NCBI GenBank assembly: GCA_037178625.1
Contig: CM074130.1
Span: 1,612,001-1,676,000 of the forward strand
Length of the DNA stretch: 64,000 bases
Source: Skeletonema tropicum
Taxonomy: Eukaryota; Bacillariophyta; Thalassiosirophyceae; Thalassiosirales; Thalassiosiraceae
Direction: 5' to 3'
Position 1 is the first letter of the stretch, and every line of letters begins with the position of its first letter. The position numbers were made by a program, and so were the translations under genes. Shown here piece after piece: positions 21,961 to 32,001 of the stretch. Below the pieces are notes generated by a model. It worked only from the letters and a program-made list of their open reading frames with translations. It was not told the DNA's origin and made no database searches.

Positions 21961-23823
21961 ATGCAAGATCTCGAAGCTCAGCACCATGATGACAGGACAT
22001 CATCCCTGAGAACTGGAACCGCTAGGCCCAGGCGTTCGTCATACGCCGCAAGAGAAACAATTGCACGAATCATTATCAACGACAAGAAAATTCATACTGA
22101 GAGGAGGAGAAAGTCGAGCTTTCTCGGGAACAACATCCTATCACCAGTAGACTATTTGATGGGACCAGGCATAGCGTCAAATGATGATTTAGAGGTATGG
22201 CAACGACAAGAAGATGAACAACAAAAGCAGAAAGCCTGGTTCATCATTCTTCATCACGGAAAGGCTAGACTAAGCTGGGACGCGATGGTGGCAATAATTT
22301 TATCGATATTAGCTTTCTACGTACCGTATCGCGTGTGCTTCTTCTGGGAGGACAATGACGCAGAAGAGGAAGAGTCTAGTATATTGATCTTTGAGAGCAT
22401 CATAGACCTCATTTTTCTTGTTGACATAGTTCTCAACTTTGTGACGACCTATCGAAAGCAAGATATACTGATTACAAACCCAAGACAGATAGCATTGCAT
22501 TATCTTCGAGGATACTTCTTCATTGACTTGATTGCAACAATACCATTCGGATATATCCTCACCAGTTCATCTTTTTCAGTCGCAAACAAACTTGGAAAGT
22601 TGGGAAGGTTGCCGAAGCTGATCAAGTTCGTGCGTGCAGCCCGACTCTTGAAGCTACTTCGTGTTTATCGGCTACACGAGTTTATAGTGAAGCTTGAAGT
22701 AGAATACAACATTCATCATGGGTACTCCAGGATGATCAAGATAGTGACTTTAATACTTCTTGTCACCCATATGGTGGGATGCTTCTGGTTCTTGATTGGG
22801 ATATCAGGTGGTGGAGACGACAGTGATAGCTTGAATCAAGGATGGGTGTATCGAGAACATCTTGAAGGAAGTCCAAGGTGGGTACAATACATTTCGGCAA
22901 TGTACTGGGCATTCAGTACTCTAACAACTGTCGGTTATGGTGATATCAGTGCAAGAACCCCACAAGAGCAAACATTTAGTATGGTGATGATGCTGGTGGG
23001 AGTCACATGGTATGCCTTTATTGTTTCATCCATGTCAACAATCATGTCTTCCTTTGACGCCAAAAACAAAGCAGTAAGGGATAAGATGCTATGTGTGAAC
23101 GAGTTCATTCGGACGACCAAATTGCCGAGAGAGCTTGCAGTTCAAGTACGAGGGTTCTTTGAGTTCAAGGCCAAATCTAAGCACGTGTATGTGAGTAACA
23201 ACTATGATGTGGACGAATTACTCAATGAGCTTGGTTCAGGATTAAGGGCAGATATCTTGATGCACTTAGAGCGGGATCTCATCGAGAAGATACCATTTCT
23301 TCAGGACAAGGTTCCTCAATTCGTGGCTGACTGTGTTTCAATGTTCTCGCCGATGGTCTTCAACGAAGGCGATTTCATCGTGAAGGAGGGTACGCAAGCT
23401 GATGAAATGTATTTTCTTGTCAAAGGCACAGCAGGGGTATTCTTAGGTTCCAAACTAGCCGCTGTCCTAAACGAAGGATCCTACTTCGGCGAGATCGGGT
23501 GTATAATGGGAGGTATAAGAAGAGCAAGCGTGAAGGCCCTTACCTTAACAGAACTTGTAGCTCTATCAAGGAGGAACTTGAATATTCTACTCTTTGAATA
23601 TCCTGCGGTAGCAGATGAGTTGAAGCAAGTTGCACGTGATCGAGCAAGTAGTGCCAGTAAAGGCAAATGTAGATCTAGTGCTAGTGCAAACGAAGCTGAT
23701 GACGACAGTGCTGCAGCCTACGAGTCAAGCACATCGACTGGAAACCCAACCGAATCAGAGATAGATCGTATGGTAGATTTAATTTCAGCCAAGTTGAGGA
23801 AGGAGCTGAAGAAGACTCTTTGA
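21961..23823 (+). CDS. Voltage-gated K+ channel with cyclic-nucleotide-binding domain (CNG/HCN/EAG-type)
   Basis: Single exon, 620 aa. After a basic N-terminus come S1 (about 107-125), S2-S3 (FESIIDLIFLVDIVLNFVTT) and an S4 with regularly spaced positive residues (KLIKFVRAARLLKLLRVYRL, about 218-237). S5 follows, then the selectivity filter TTVGYGD near 322-328 (K+-type GYG) and S6. A C-linker follows, then a CNBD at about 455-560 with GDFIVKEGTQADEMYFLVKG and a GSYFGEIG phosphate-binding-cassette-like turn, though the usual Arg of RxA is replaced by a different basic stretch (GGIRRASVKAL). The order fits the HCN/EAG/plant AKT superfamily of membrane channels. The S1-S4 coding stretch 22299-22686 is duplicated in inverted orientation at 27918-28303, and parts of the 3' end are duplicated upstream. 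Confidence 0.92.
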   Translation: MQDLEAQHHDDRTSSLRTGTARPRRSSYAARETIARIIINDKKIHTERRRKSSFLGNNILSPVDYLMGPGIASNDDLEVWQRQEDEQQKQKAWFIILHHGKARLSWDAMVAIILSILAFYVPYRVCFFWEDNDAEEEESSILIFESIIDLIFLVDIVLNFVTTYRKQDILITNPRQIALHYLRGYFFIDLIATIPFGYILTSSSFSVANKLGKLGRLPKLIKFVRAARLLKLLRVYRLHEFIVKLEVEYNIHHGYSRMIKIVTLILLVTHMVGCFWFLIGISGGGDDSDSLNQGWVYREHLEGSPRWVQYISAMYWAFSTLTTVGYGDISARTPQEQTFSMVMMLVGVTWYAFIVSSMSTIMSSFDAKNKAVRDKMLCVNEFIRTTKLPRELAVQVRGFFEFKAKSKHVYVSNNYDVDELLNELGSGLRADILMHLERDLIEKIPFLQDKVPQFVADCVSMFSPMVFNEGDFIVKEGTQADEMYFLVKGTAGVFLGSKLAAVLNEGSYFGEIGCIMGGIRRASVKALTLTELVALSRRNLNILLFEYPAVADELKQVARDRASSASKGKCRSSASANEADDDSAAAYESSTSTGNPTESEIDRMVDLISAKLRKELKKTL

Positions 23824-23965
23824 AGCACCCACTAAGTATCGATCGAGCTCAAGAGGATACGATACCGAATCCTCTTCTCTTTTTCTCCTTCGCCTTTGTC
23901 CGTCGCACCCATCAAAGCGAAAGCAAAAAGCAAAGCAAAAAGCAAAAGGCAAAAAGCACCCAAAG

Positions 23966-24604
23966 ATGTCAACCATGGCATCAACCAACGCCACCTCGAC
24001 AAGCAGGCGGAACGCTCGATCGCCACCTAAGCCACCTCGAAATAATGAAGATATCAGCTGTATACCATCGCCCTATCCAAATCATCCCTCCATCAAGTCA
24101 CCTATGTGTTCTTCGGAGATGAAGTATGTGCTGCTTGAACGTCTACAAAAAGAAATTTTAAGCAAGCTTGGAAAGTCACGTGGAATGAAGAGAAAAAGAA
24201 ACGACAATAACAGACCATCTTGCACCATAGCTGAATCAGTGGTACAATCGAGATTTGTATGCGGAATCAATCAGTGTACAAGGGCGCTAGAGAATGATGA
24301 TAAAATACGATATCCATCACTGATAATCTTAGCAAGAGATGTTCGGCCAACCACAATATTTGAGCATATATCACTGTATGCACACATCAGAAACATACCG
24401 ATACTAATCTTTCCGGGGAGGGCATCGCTTGAAATAGGTGAAGCGGTGGGAATAAGAAGAGCTGCTGCTATTTGTTTTCTTCCAAAAGATGAAAAGTCGT
24501 CTCTAACTTTTCAAGATGACAAAACAAAGATGGACGAATTGGAAGAAAACAACCTTGATGTAGATGCGTTTGTGTCGTATGTTGTATCGAAAATTCCCTC
24601 TTAA
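23966..24604 (+). CDS. L7Ae/Rpp38-like RNA-binding protein
   Basis: 212 aa. Residues 1-80 are polar and basic (KSRGMKRKRNDNNRPS). About 90-175 form an L7Ae/L30e-like domain: ESVVQSRFVCGINQCTRALE, then LIILARDVRPTTIFEHISLY, then NIPILIFPGRASLEIGEAVG and AAAICFLP. The pattern 'GINxCTRALE...ARDVRP' is closest to the Rpp38/POP3 branch, a subunit of RNase P/MRP that binds kink-turn RNA and acts in tRNA and rRNA processing. It starts only 142 bp after the channel stop, in an A-rich leader. Assignment to Rpp38 rather than another L7Ae protein is inferred. Confidence 0.75.
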   Translation: MSTMASTNATSTSRRNARSPPKPPRNNEDISCIPSPYPNHPSIKSPMCSSEMKYVLLERLQKEILSKLGKSRGMKRKRNDNNRPSCTIAESVVQSRFVCGINQCTRALENDDKIRYPSLIILARDVRPTTIFEHISLYAHIRNIPILIFPGRASLEIGEAVGIRRAAAICFLPKDEKSSLTFQDDKTKMDELEENNLDVDAFVSYVVSKIPS

Positions 24605-24700
24605 GTAATGACACTATTAAGTATTATTTGTAGCAAGCCTTTTTTTCATAATGCTTTTGATCAGATTATGATGTGTCAATGAGGTGATTGCATAGATTTT

Positions 24701-25320
24701 TCAATTGTTACCAATCGCAACTGTCCACTCTGAAATAGTTGACTTCGTAACAATACCACCTTCAATATACGGATCCTCAGCAGCAAACTTTTCAGCAGCC
24801 TCCTTTGTTGTAAATACAAATAGTGCTATGATGTGCAATTACCATTTTTTGTGTTTGATGCAATGTTAGTGATGGAAGTGAGCATCATAAAGTGTACTAA
24901 TGCATTTAAAATGTAAAGATTTCAGTCACTTACCTCCATTAGGTACATCCGATCCTGGAGGATTGAATGGTCCACCGCTCACACAGGTCCCTGCCTCTGC
25001 CATCTCCTTTGCAAGCCCTAAATGGCCTTCCCTGTATGGCCCTCTCTATTTCATTTGAGGAGATATAAACAATTTTTTGATTTAAGCATTTTAAGAGCAA
25101 AGATATCATTAATAGTTCAAATGAGTAAAATTACCTTCTCCAACACATCAGGAATGTATTCATAGTTGAGGAGATAGCGTTTTGGCGGCGCTGAGTAAAG
25201 GCTCGTCGTCTGAGCAAATGTTCGCGTAGTTAGTGCCATGGGCGAGAAAGAGGAGGCGGTTGAGATCCGAGCAACCACGGCAACGGCGTTATACAGTACA
25301 GCACGATTGTTCCAGAGCAT
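24701..25320 (-). CDS. YCII-domain protein, probable organelle-targeted
   Basis: Reconstructed from three exons: 25320-25135, 25045-24934 and 24825-24701. The introns (GTAATT...TAG, 89 bp; GTAAGT...TAG, 108 bp) keep one frame of 140 aa. The mature part reads KRYLLNYEYIPDVLEKRGPY, then HLGLAKEMAEAGTCVSGGPF, then ALFVFTTKEAAEKFAAEDPY and SEWTVAIGNN. This follows the YciI-like ferredoxin-fold domain, with its HxxG-type HLGLA segment and conserved DPY. The 45-residue N-terminus is basic and hydroxylated (NNRAVLYNAVAVVARISTAS), like a mitochondrial presequence. The biochemical function of most YCII proteins is unknown. Confidence 0.8.
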
Positions 25321-25651
25321 CTTGTTAGTCTTCTTGATGTCTATGATGTGTCTACACAGTGATGATGTCCGTACTTATTCAGCGCAGGCGCAGCGCCGAG
25401 CGTCAGTGATTTGAGTTTATGAAGGGATCATGGGCTATCTTAGCTGTGAGCGGTATCCAGATCTATCCTGCCAAACGCTATATGAGAACCCTACACTATA
25501 CCATCCATCATTCAGTCAAGCCAACCAAGGCGAGGCTGTCTATATCTATCAAGCTTGCCTGGGGCTATATATGGTCCTTTTGCCTTGCCCTTGCTTGCTG
25601 GAGTTGGGCGGTAAGTAGACCGAATGAAGCATAAAATAGGAATGGGAAAAG

Positions 25652-26898
25652 ATGACGGAAGATCTAGGTTACAAAGATCTCTGCCCCGCTGTGCTTTTCA
25701 ATATTGCATCGTTTGTCACGGGCGATGCGTTTCGCGACCTTGATGATGAACGCAGCCTCAAGCGGCCACGGACTGAGGAGTTTGATTCTGATAGTGACAC
25801 AGATTTAATTCCGGAGACATATTCGGACATCGAAAAATCTTCAGATGATGATAGGAACGATGTAGATGTCAACGATGGAATGGCATTTGATGACTGGATG
25901 GAGCGCCGATGGGACAGGGAAGGCGAACGGCACTTTCGTCGTGAACGAGCATTAGAGAGACTTCGAGATAAAGAACGGCGTAACAAGGAATGGCGTCAAA
26001 AAATGACCTGGATATGAAGAAGGCGAAACAAGATGCACAGTGTGTCCTAACAATAATGAGTGTGTGTAAGGATTGGAGGAAGGAACTATCTATGGGAGGA
26101 GATTCGTACGCAAATAAGAAGTGGAAGGCTTTAGTTCGTAACTTATTTTCACCAGAAGCCGGCCTTGGTGGCGTTAGTATTGATAATATCCTGGAGAAGA
26201 GGGGGTACTCGTTCTTTTCAATATTTCAGCTGATGGTGAAAATTAGTCGGGCTAATGATGCAAAGGCCAGTGCCAATAAATCTCATCATGATAGAAAGAA
26301 AGTGAGGGCGCAAATTGCCTCTGCGTTGGAAGGAGTTGATCTAGAAGATGTCATCATCTGTATGGAGTTTCAATTCAAAAGCAAGTATGGAACAATGAAC
26401 TACGCAGGTTTTGGTGGAATAGGCAATGATCAAATCGTGCGAGTAAAAGTGCCGAAATTTGGAGATCTAGTAGAAAAGAAGAGTCGTGATTGGTCTAAGT
26501 CAAAGATGCGTTGCGAGGTTCCTGACGCAAATATGTTCGTGATAGTACCTTCAAAGAAGAGTAATGCCTCTGACCTTCCAATTGGATTCACGGTTTGGAA
26601 GATTTACGATGGCAAACCCAAATGGTGTAAAAATTGTGATGATGGCGATTATGGCAACTATGGAGACGAGGCAGGTGAATTCGCCGCCAGCTTGCTTGGA
26701 AAGAGTTATCTGACAGCTTACGGGAATAAATGTATTGTTGTGTATCACGATGAAGATTGTAATGGTGCGTATTCGGATTCAAAGAAAGAATACATCCTTG
26801 AAAATAAAGACGAGTACTGGGAAGATGAGGATGATTGTGACAAGGCCATGTTTACTAGATTACGCAAAGAAGATCTGAAGGACTTCTTTTTGGGCTGA
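25652..26898 (+). pseudogene. F-box-like protein gene, copy 1, single-base frameshift
   Basis: Two overlapping frames (25652-26017 and 25990-26898) form one protein of about 415 aa if one base is restored near 26003-26008. In the paralogous copy the same place reads aaaaaatag/acatgg instead of aaaaaatgacctgg. The N-terminus (DLCPAVLFNIASFVTGDAF) together with CVLTIMSVCKDWRKELS and KWKALVRNLF resembles an F-box-like start, split by an acidic insert rich in Asp/Ser. The C-terminal half (MEFQFKSKYGTMNYAGFGGIG through KEDLKDFFLG) is not recognised. Because everything after the shift is intact, a sequence error or very recent inactivation is likely. The F-box assignment is tentative. Confidence 0.6.
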
Positions 26899-27065
26899 GG
26901 TGTTCAATATACAACAGACTGACCTAACCTACCCTGATAAATCTGATTGCGAACCTGACAATGGCTATTGATTTATGAAGTATATGAAGCAATCCATGAA
27001 ATGATGCTCACGAACAGCAGATAGAGATAAGATATTTGGTTACTTCAACAACCATCTGACTTTTC

Positions 27066-27225
27066 TTTATCTTGCTCCGAATCCCATTCCACCACCACGT
27101 CCTGCTTCCCTTCTTCTTCGCCGCCCGCCTGGCATTACGATTTTCTCCCATGGTACCATCTCTGCATCTGCACCGTCTTCTGCCCTACTCCCATTCCAGC
27201 TTGTTTTGACAGTCTACTACATAAT
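27066..27225 (-). pseudogene. Duplicated 3' fragment of the plastid SRP54 gene
   Basis: This matches 29904-30066, the last codons of SRP54 and its stop region (cttgctccgaatcccattcc and onward), with small deletions. It is the end of a tandem segmental duplication: F-box-like gene plus the SRP54 tail occurs at 25.65-27.22 kb and again, attached to the full SRP54, at 27.58-30.07 kb. Confidence 0.85.
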
Positions 27226-27349
27226 TTACAAGGCTTTTACAAGGACACGTTGAAAGTTGTTGGAGGGATCATTGCATTGGTTATCTTTCGCACTGATCGG
27301 ATTTTGGGTACCGTTCGGTATCTGCTTTATCGTATCCAGGCCCGCCACT

Positions 27350-27421
27350 CACACGCATGCAGAAGAAAACATATATAACAGAAATTTTAAAGTTATATAT
27401 GTTTTCTTCTGCATGCGTGTG
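27350..27421. repeat. Perfect 30-bp inverted repeat (hairpin)
   Basis: Arms 27350-27379 and 27392-27421 are exact reverse complements (left arm begins cacacgcatgcagaagaaaa), with a 12-nt loop agaaattttaaa. Any transcript would fold into a 30-bp stem. It could be a small foldback element or a small-RNA precursor. The core 'taacagaaattttaaagt' recurs near 39057-39077 without the long stem. Confidence 0.9.
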
Positions 27422-27917
27422 TTTTTTGCAGCTCTCAGCATTTTTCGTACATAGATACCAGCAATGCTGCGTGTATCATCATCGGGCGACCAAGGGTAAA
27501 CGGGCGACCGTAACAGAAGCGAGCGGCGTCAATTATCAATCAACAAAATTATTGCTCTTCCTTGTTTCCAAGTAAATCATCATGACGAGCGGTCTGGGAT
27601 ATAAAGATCTCTGCGCTGCTATACTTTTAAACATGGCATCGTTCGCCATTGGTGATACATTTTGCGACGTTGACAATGATTCCCTCAAACGGCCACGAAT
27701 TGAGGAGTTTGATTCTGACAGTGAAACAGAGAAAATTCCGGAGACATATTCGGACATCGAAGAATCTTCGGACGAAGATCGGCGCACAGTAGATGTCAAC
27801 GATATAAGGCTTTATCGTCTACATGAACGGTACTTTCGTCGTGAACGAGCGCTAGAAAATCTTCGCGATAAATACCGACGTTGTATAGAATGGCGTCAAA
27901 AAATAGATATGGATATG

Positions 27918-28303
27918 TATAAACTCGTGTAGCCGATAAACACGAAGTAGCTTCAAGAGTCGGGCTGCACGCACGAACTTGATCAGCTTTGGCAACCTTC
28001 CCAACTTTCCAAGTTTGTTTGCGACTGAAAAAGATGAACTGGTGAGGATATATCCGAATGGTATTGTGGCAATCAAGTCAATGAAGAAGTATCCTCGAAG
28101 ATAATGCAATGCTATCTGTCTTGGGTTTGTAATCAGTATATCTTGCTTTCGATAGGTCGTCACAAAGTTGAGAACTATGTCAACAAGAAAAATGAGGTCT
28201 ATAATGCTCTCAAAGATCAATATACTAGACTCTTCCTCTTCTGCGTCATTGTCCTCCCAGAAGAAGCACACGCGATACGGTACGTAGAAAGCTAATATCG
28301 ATA
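27918..28303 (-). repeat. Inverted transposed copy of K+ channel S1-S4 coding sequence
   Basis: 386 bp equal to the reverse complement of 22299-22686; I see essentially one substitution (VYN against VYD in the antisense frame). It sits inside the broken F-box copy. The target sequence is duplicated on both sides: 'gaatggcgt' ... 'atggatatg', about 30 bp with two mismatches, at 27888-27917 and 28314-28343. On the minus strand it stays open within a 188-codon frame (27852-28418), which adds foreign residues to both ends of the voltage-sensor domain. Confidence 0.9.
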
Positions 28304-28359
28304 ATATTGGCAAGAATGGCGTTAAAAAATAGACATGGATATGAAGAAAGCGAAACAAG

Positions 28360-28910
28360 GGTGCACCGTGTGCGAGTAAAAGAGGAGAGATAAAGCAGTA
28401 CTCTAGAGGCGCATGCACGTAGCTGAGGCCGAACGATGAGCGGCAACCTCAGGAAGTCACAGGTATCTTGATTTTCGAACGCTGACCCCATGCCTGCGAG
28501 AGGCAGGCGATGGGGTCAGCGGCAGATTCTTCTCACTACTCACTAAATATTGAGATATGTAATAAAATCCTTTTTTCTAGCATTGCCTAGCCGTATCATA
28601 GCTTATGCGGGCAGCATTACTACTTATTCGATCAAGCCAAACGAAAGGATGCAAAAAGAATCGCTGTAACATTTGTGTGACGATTCGAACTTACTTCAGG
28701 GGTAACAAAATGTAACAAAGACTAACCCTAACAAAATTCCTTCCCGCAATAATTAAGGATTTCTACACTTAAGGATTTCGCGCAATTTTACCCAGATCAT
28801 GCGGTTCGACAGATAGATATTTCGATTTCAGCGCTTCATGGGTCCCTCCCCACTCCGCGAATATTGAGATGCCTTTGCAATGCATTTTGGGAATGGTGTG
28901 GCATTCTAAC
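28360..28910. mobile_element. 551-bp unclassified element, copy 1 (intact empty form)
   Basis: It begins GGTGCACCGTGTGCGAG and ends GGTGTGGCATTCTAAC. Comparison with F-box copy 1 (gcgaaacaagatgcacag) gives the exact insertion point: aag, or aacaag if the element ends at CATTCT, is duplicated. It has no long open frame and no terminal inverted repeats. A conserved stem-loop, GCTGACCCCAT paired with ATGGGGTCAGC, lies at 28481-28523. A second copy is at 40155-44093. Confidence 0.8.
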
Positions 28911-29906
28911 AAGATGCACAGAGTGTCCTAACAATAATGAGTGTGTTTAAGGATTGGAGGAAGGAACTATCTGTGGGAGGAGATTCGTACGCAAATAAGA
29001 AGTGGAAGGCTTTAGTTCGTAACTTATTTTCACCAGAAGCCGGCCTTGGTGGCGTTAGTATTGATAATATCCTGGAGAAGAGGGGGTACTCGTTCTTTTC
29101 AATATTTCAGCTCATGGTGAAAATTAGTCGGGATAATGATGCAAAGGCCAGTGCCGGTAGTTCTCGTTCTGCTAAAAAGAAAGAGACGGCGCAAATTGCC
29201 TCTGCGTTGGAAGGAGAGTTGATTTAGAAGATGTCATCATCTTCATGGAGTTTCAATTCAAAAGCAAGTATGGTACTAAAAACTGCGCAGGTTTCGGTGG
29301 AATAGGTGATGATCAAATCGTGCGAGTAAAAGTGCCGAAATTTGGAGATCTAGTAGAAAAGAAGGGTTATGCTTGGGCAAGGTCAAGGGTGCATTGCGAG
29401 GTTCCTGTCGCAAATATCTTCGTGATAGTACCTTCAAAGAAAAGCAATGCTGCTGATCTTGGATTTAAAGTTTGGAAGATTTACGGTGGCAAACCCGAAT
29501 GGCATCAGCATGATTCAGACGATTATGGAGACGAGGCAGAGAATTTGTCGCCAGCTTGTTTAGAAATAATTATCTATCAAATTACAGGGATGAATGCATT
29601 GTTGTGTATTACTTTGAAGATTGCAATGGTGCTTATTCGGACTCAATGATAGAACACGTCCTTGAAAACAAAGATGAGTACTGGTCAGAAGAGGATGGTT
29701 GTGACGACGAGACAATGTTCACTAGATTACGCAAAGAAGATCTGGAGGACTTCCTTTTGGGCTGAGGTATGCAATATAACAGACTGACCCATGATGAATA
29801 CGAATCAGACAATGACTACTGAGCATATGAACCAACAATGAAATGATACGCACAAAAGCAGATAAATAAGATACGATGGTTACTACATCTATCATCCTAC
29901 TTTAAT

Positions 29907-31685
29907 TTATCTTGCTCCGAATCCCATTCCACCGCCACGTCCTGCTTTCTTTCCCTTCTTCTTAGCCGCCCGCCTGGCATTACGATTTCCTGCCATAGCT
30001 GGTACCATCTCTGCATCTGCGCCCTCTTCTGGCCCTACTCCCATTCCAGCTTGTTTTGACATTCTACTAATCATGGTTCTCATCTTTTGAAACTCACTCA
30101 TAAAAGCTAGGCCATCCTCGAAAGCTAGCCCTGCACCTTTTGTAATTCGTGTAATCCGTGATCTTCCTGATTTGTCTGTCAACAACAATTCTGGGTTTGC
30201 ACGTTCCTTCTTTGTCATACTGCAGATCATAGCTTCACTTCGTTTGATACGTTGCTCCACCTGACGCATTTGAGAGTTATCAATCATGCCGCCAAGCCCT
30301 GGAAGCATCTTTGCAACGCCTGCCATACTGCCCATACTCGACACCATTTTCGATTGTGTCATAAAGTCATCAAAATCAAACTCAGCCTTGGCCATTTTCT
30401 CTTGCATTCTAGCTGCATCAGCATCCGAAACTTCCATAGATGCCTTCTCTACCAATGAAATCACATCTCCCATGCCCAAAATCCTTGAGGCCATACGGTC
30501 AGGATAGAATGGCTCCAAATCTGCAACCTTTTCTCCCACACCCACAAACTTGATTGGCTTTCCAGAGACACCTCTGATGGATACAGCAGCTCCACCACGC
30601 GAGTCACCGTCCAATTTGGTGAGAAGTGCTCCAGTAATTCCAACAGCTGAATCAAAGGATGCAGTGAGAGACGCGGCAGCCTGACCTGTCATGGCGTCCA
30701 CAACGAGAAGTGTTTCCTCTGGCTCAACAGTCTTCTTTACTCTTCGAAGTTCTTCCATCAAATCTTCATCTACTACCTGCCTACCAGCAGTATCCACCAC
30801 TACAGTATCAAACCCTTCTTTCTTGGCCTTTTCCACAGCTGCTTTGGCAATATCTGCTGGATCAGCTTCTGTACCCATTGAGAATACTTCCACATCGATT
30901 TGCTTTCCGAGAATTTGTAACTGCTCAATAGCAGCAGGACGGTACACATCTGCTGCAGCAAGAAGCACCTTGCGATTACGTTTGGGGAGACGACTAACCA
31001 ACGTTTTAGATCGTTCTTCTTCCGACATGTCCGAGATGGCATTCGGGTCTACCTCACGTTCTTTGAGGTACAATGCAAGTTTTCCAGCGGCAGTTGTTTT
31101 TCCAGCTCCCTGAAGACCAGCTAGAAGGATAACCGCAGGTTCGGTACTATCTGATGAGTATGCCAAGGTGGCAGTTGGAGATTGAAGCGATGGACTGCCC
31201 ACCATCCCATTATTACCCTGAGCTTCCGCATCACCTCCCATCATATCCAATAACTCATCATACATTGCCTTGATGAATTGTTGTTCTGCAGTGACACCCT
31301 TGGTAACTTCCTTCCCGAGAGATCGACGCTTCACTCCATCGATAAGTGTCGTGGCAACATCGAGATTGACATCTGCATCGAGAAGAGCCCTACGGACAGA
31401 TTTGAGAGCAGGCTGGATGGAGTTTTCAGTCATGCGTTGCTTCCCCCCGAAATTCTTTGCTACCTCTGTCAAGGCTGAGGATAGCTGATCAAACATCATG
31501 TTGAGCTGGGTGTTACTGCCGCTGCTGCTGGGGCTACGATGTTGCTGTGGGAGGAATGCATCGTCGTGGCGGTTGGAGAGCTTGGAGGCTAGAACAGCTC
31601 TGTTCTTGTGGAAAACGAAGCCATTGGATGGCGCGGCAGCGAATGCAGCCAGCACTAATGCAACTGTCTCTATTGTTATTTTCAT
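29907..31685 (-). CDS. cpSRP54: Plastid signal recognition particle 54 kDa protein
   Basis: cpSRP54 is the GTPase that guides thylakoid membrane proteins in the plastid. From the Met at 31685 the product is 592 aa; an upstream in-frame ATG at 31769 is less likely because it would bury the signal segment MKITIETVALVLAAFAAAPS, which is followed by NGFVFHKN, a Gly-Phe junction like diatom plastid presequences. The N domain follows (LKSVRRALLDADVNLDVATT), then the G domain with GLQGAGKTTAAGKLA, ADVYRPAAIEQL, VDTAGRQ and TKLDGDSRGGAA, and the Met-rich M domain (MVSSMGSMAGVAKMLPGLGG). The C-terminus is basic and Gly-rich. It shares a 316-bp divergent promoter with ATP11. Its 3' end is copied at 27066-27225. 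Confidence 0.95.
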   Translation of the reverse strand: MKITIETVALVLAAFAAAPSNGFVFHKNRAVLASKLSNRHDDAFLPQQHRSPSSSGSNTQLNMMFDQLSSALTEVAKNFGGKQRMTENSIQPALKSVRRALLDADVNLDVATTLIDGVKRRSLGKEVTKGVTAEQQFIKAMYDELLDMMGGDAEAQGNNGMVGSPSLQSPTATLAYSSDSTEPAVILLAGLQGAGKTTAAGKLALYLKEREVDPNAISDMSEEERSKTLVSRLPKRNRKVLLAAADVYRPAAIEQLQILGKQIDVEVFSMGTEADPADIAKAAVEKAKKEGFDTVVVDTAGRQVVDEDLMEELRRVKKTVEPEETLLVVDAMTGQAAASLTASFDSAVGITGALLTKLDGDSRGGAAVSIRGVSGKPIKFVGVGEKVADLEPFYPDRMASRILGMGDVISLVEKASMEVSDADAARMQEKMAKAEFDFDDFMTQSKMVSSMGSMAGVAKMLPGLGGMIDNSQMRQVEQRIKRSEAMICSMTKKERANPELLLTDKSGRSRITRITKGAGLAFEDGLAFMSEFQKMRTMISRMSKQAGMGVGPEEGADAEMVPAMAGNRNARRAAKKKGKKAGRGGGMGFGAR

Positions 31686-32001
31686 TGGATATACTTTTTG
31701 TTTGCGGTGGAGTTGTTGAACTGCTACTGCGGCACTATCTATTGACTTGGTTTTGTGTGCGTCATCCACTGTGAACTGTGACTGTGCGTGAAGAGGGCGG
31801 GGTGCGCGTGGAGCGAGGGTGGAGGGTGCCCCAGTCGAGTCAACTTTTCTTCAAAAAATCTCGAATACACGCTGCCCACGCCCACGTACCATACGCCGCG
31901 CATCTCCAATTCATTCACAATGGGATCGATTTGGGATTTTAGCCCTATCATAACGTCTCCACGCAGCCAATCCATCTCTCTCAATTCAGATAATTATCAC
32001 G
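31686..32001. promoter_or_regulatory. Divergent promoter region, cpSRP54 / ATP11
   Basis: 316 bp between the start codons of two divergent genes. It holds the 5' leader of SRP54 and the ATP11 promoter. No distinct motif was identified. Confidence 0.35.

Larger units (their letters stand above)
27582..29765 (+). pseudogene. F-box-like protein gene, copy 2, broken by two insertions
   Basis: The 5' part (27582-27917, starting MTSGLGYKDLCAAILLNMAS) parallels copy 1. It is then interrupted by a 386-bp inverted channel fragment and by a 551-bp element, and resumes at 28911 (VLTIMSVFKDWRKELSVGG). Further lesions follow: a 2-bp insertion near 29215-29218 (stop at 29227) and another frame change near 29540-29580. 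The last part (29556-29765) returns to the copy 1 frame (DNETMFTRLRKEDLEDFLLG-like ending). Sequence similarity to copy 1 remains high between lesions, so the decay is recent. Confidence 0.85.

Noticed and set aside
28710..28735. aaccctaac as a telomere remnant
   Set aside because: A single short match within a repeated element; no tandem array.
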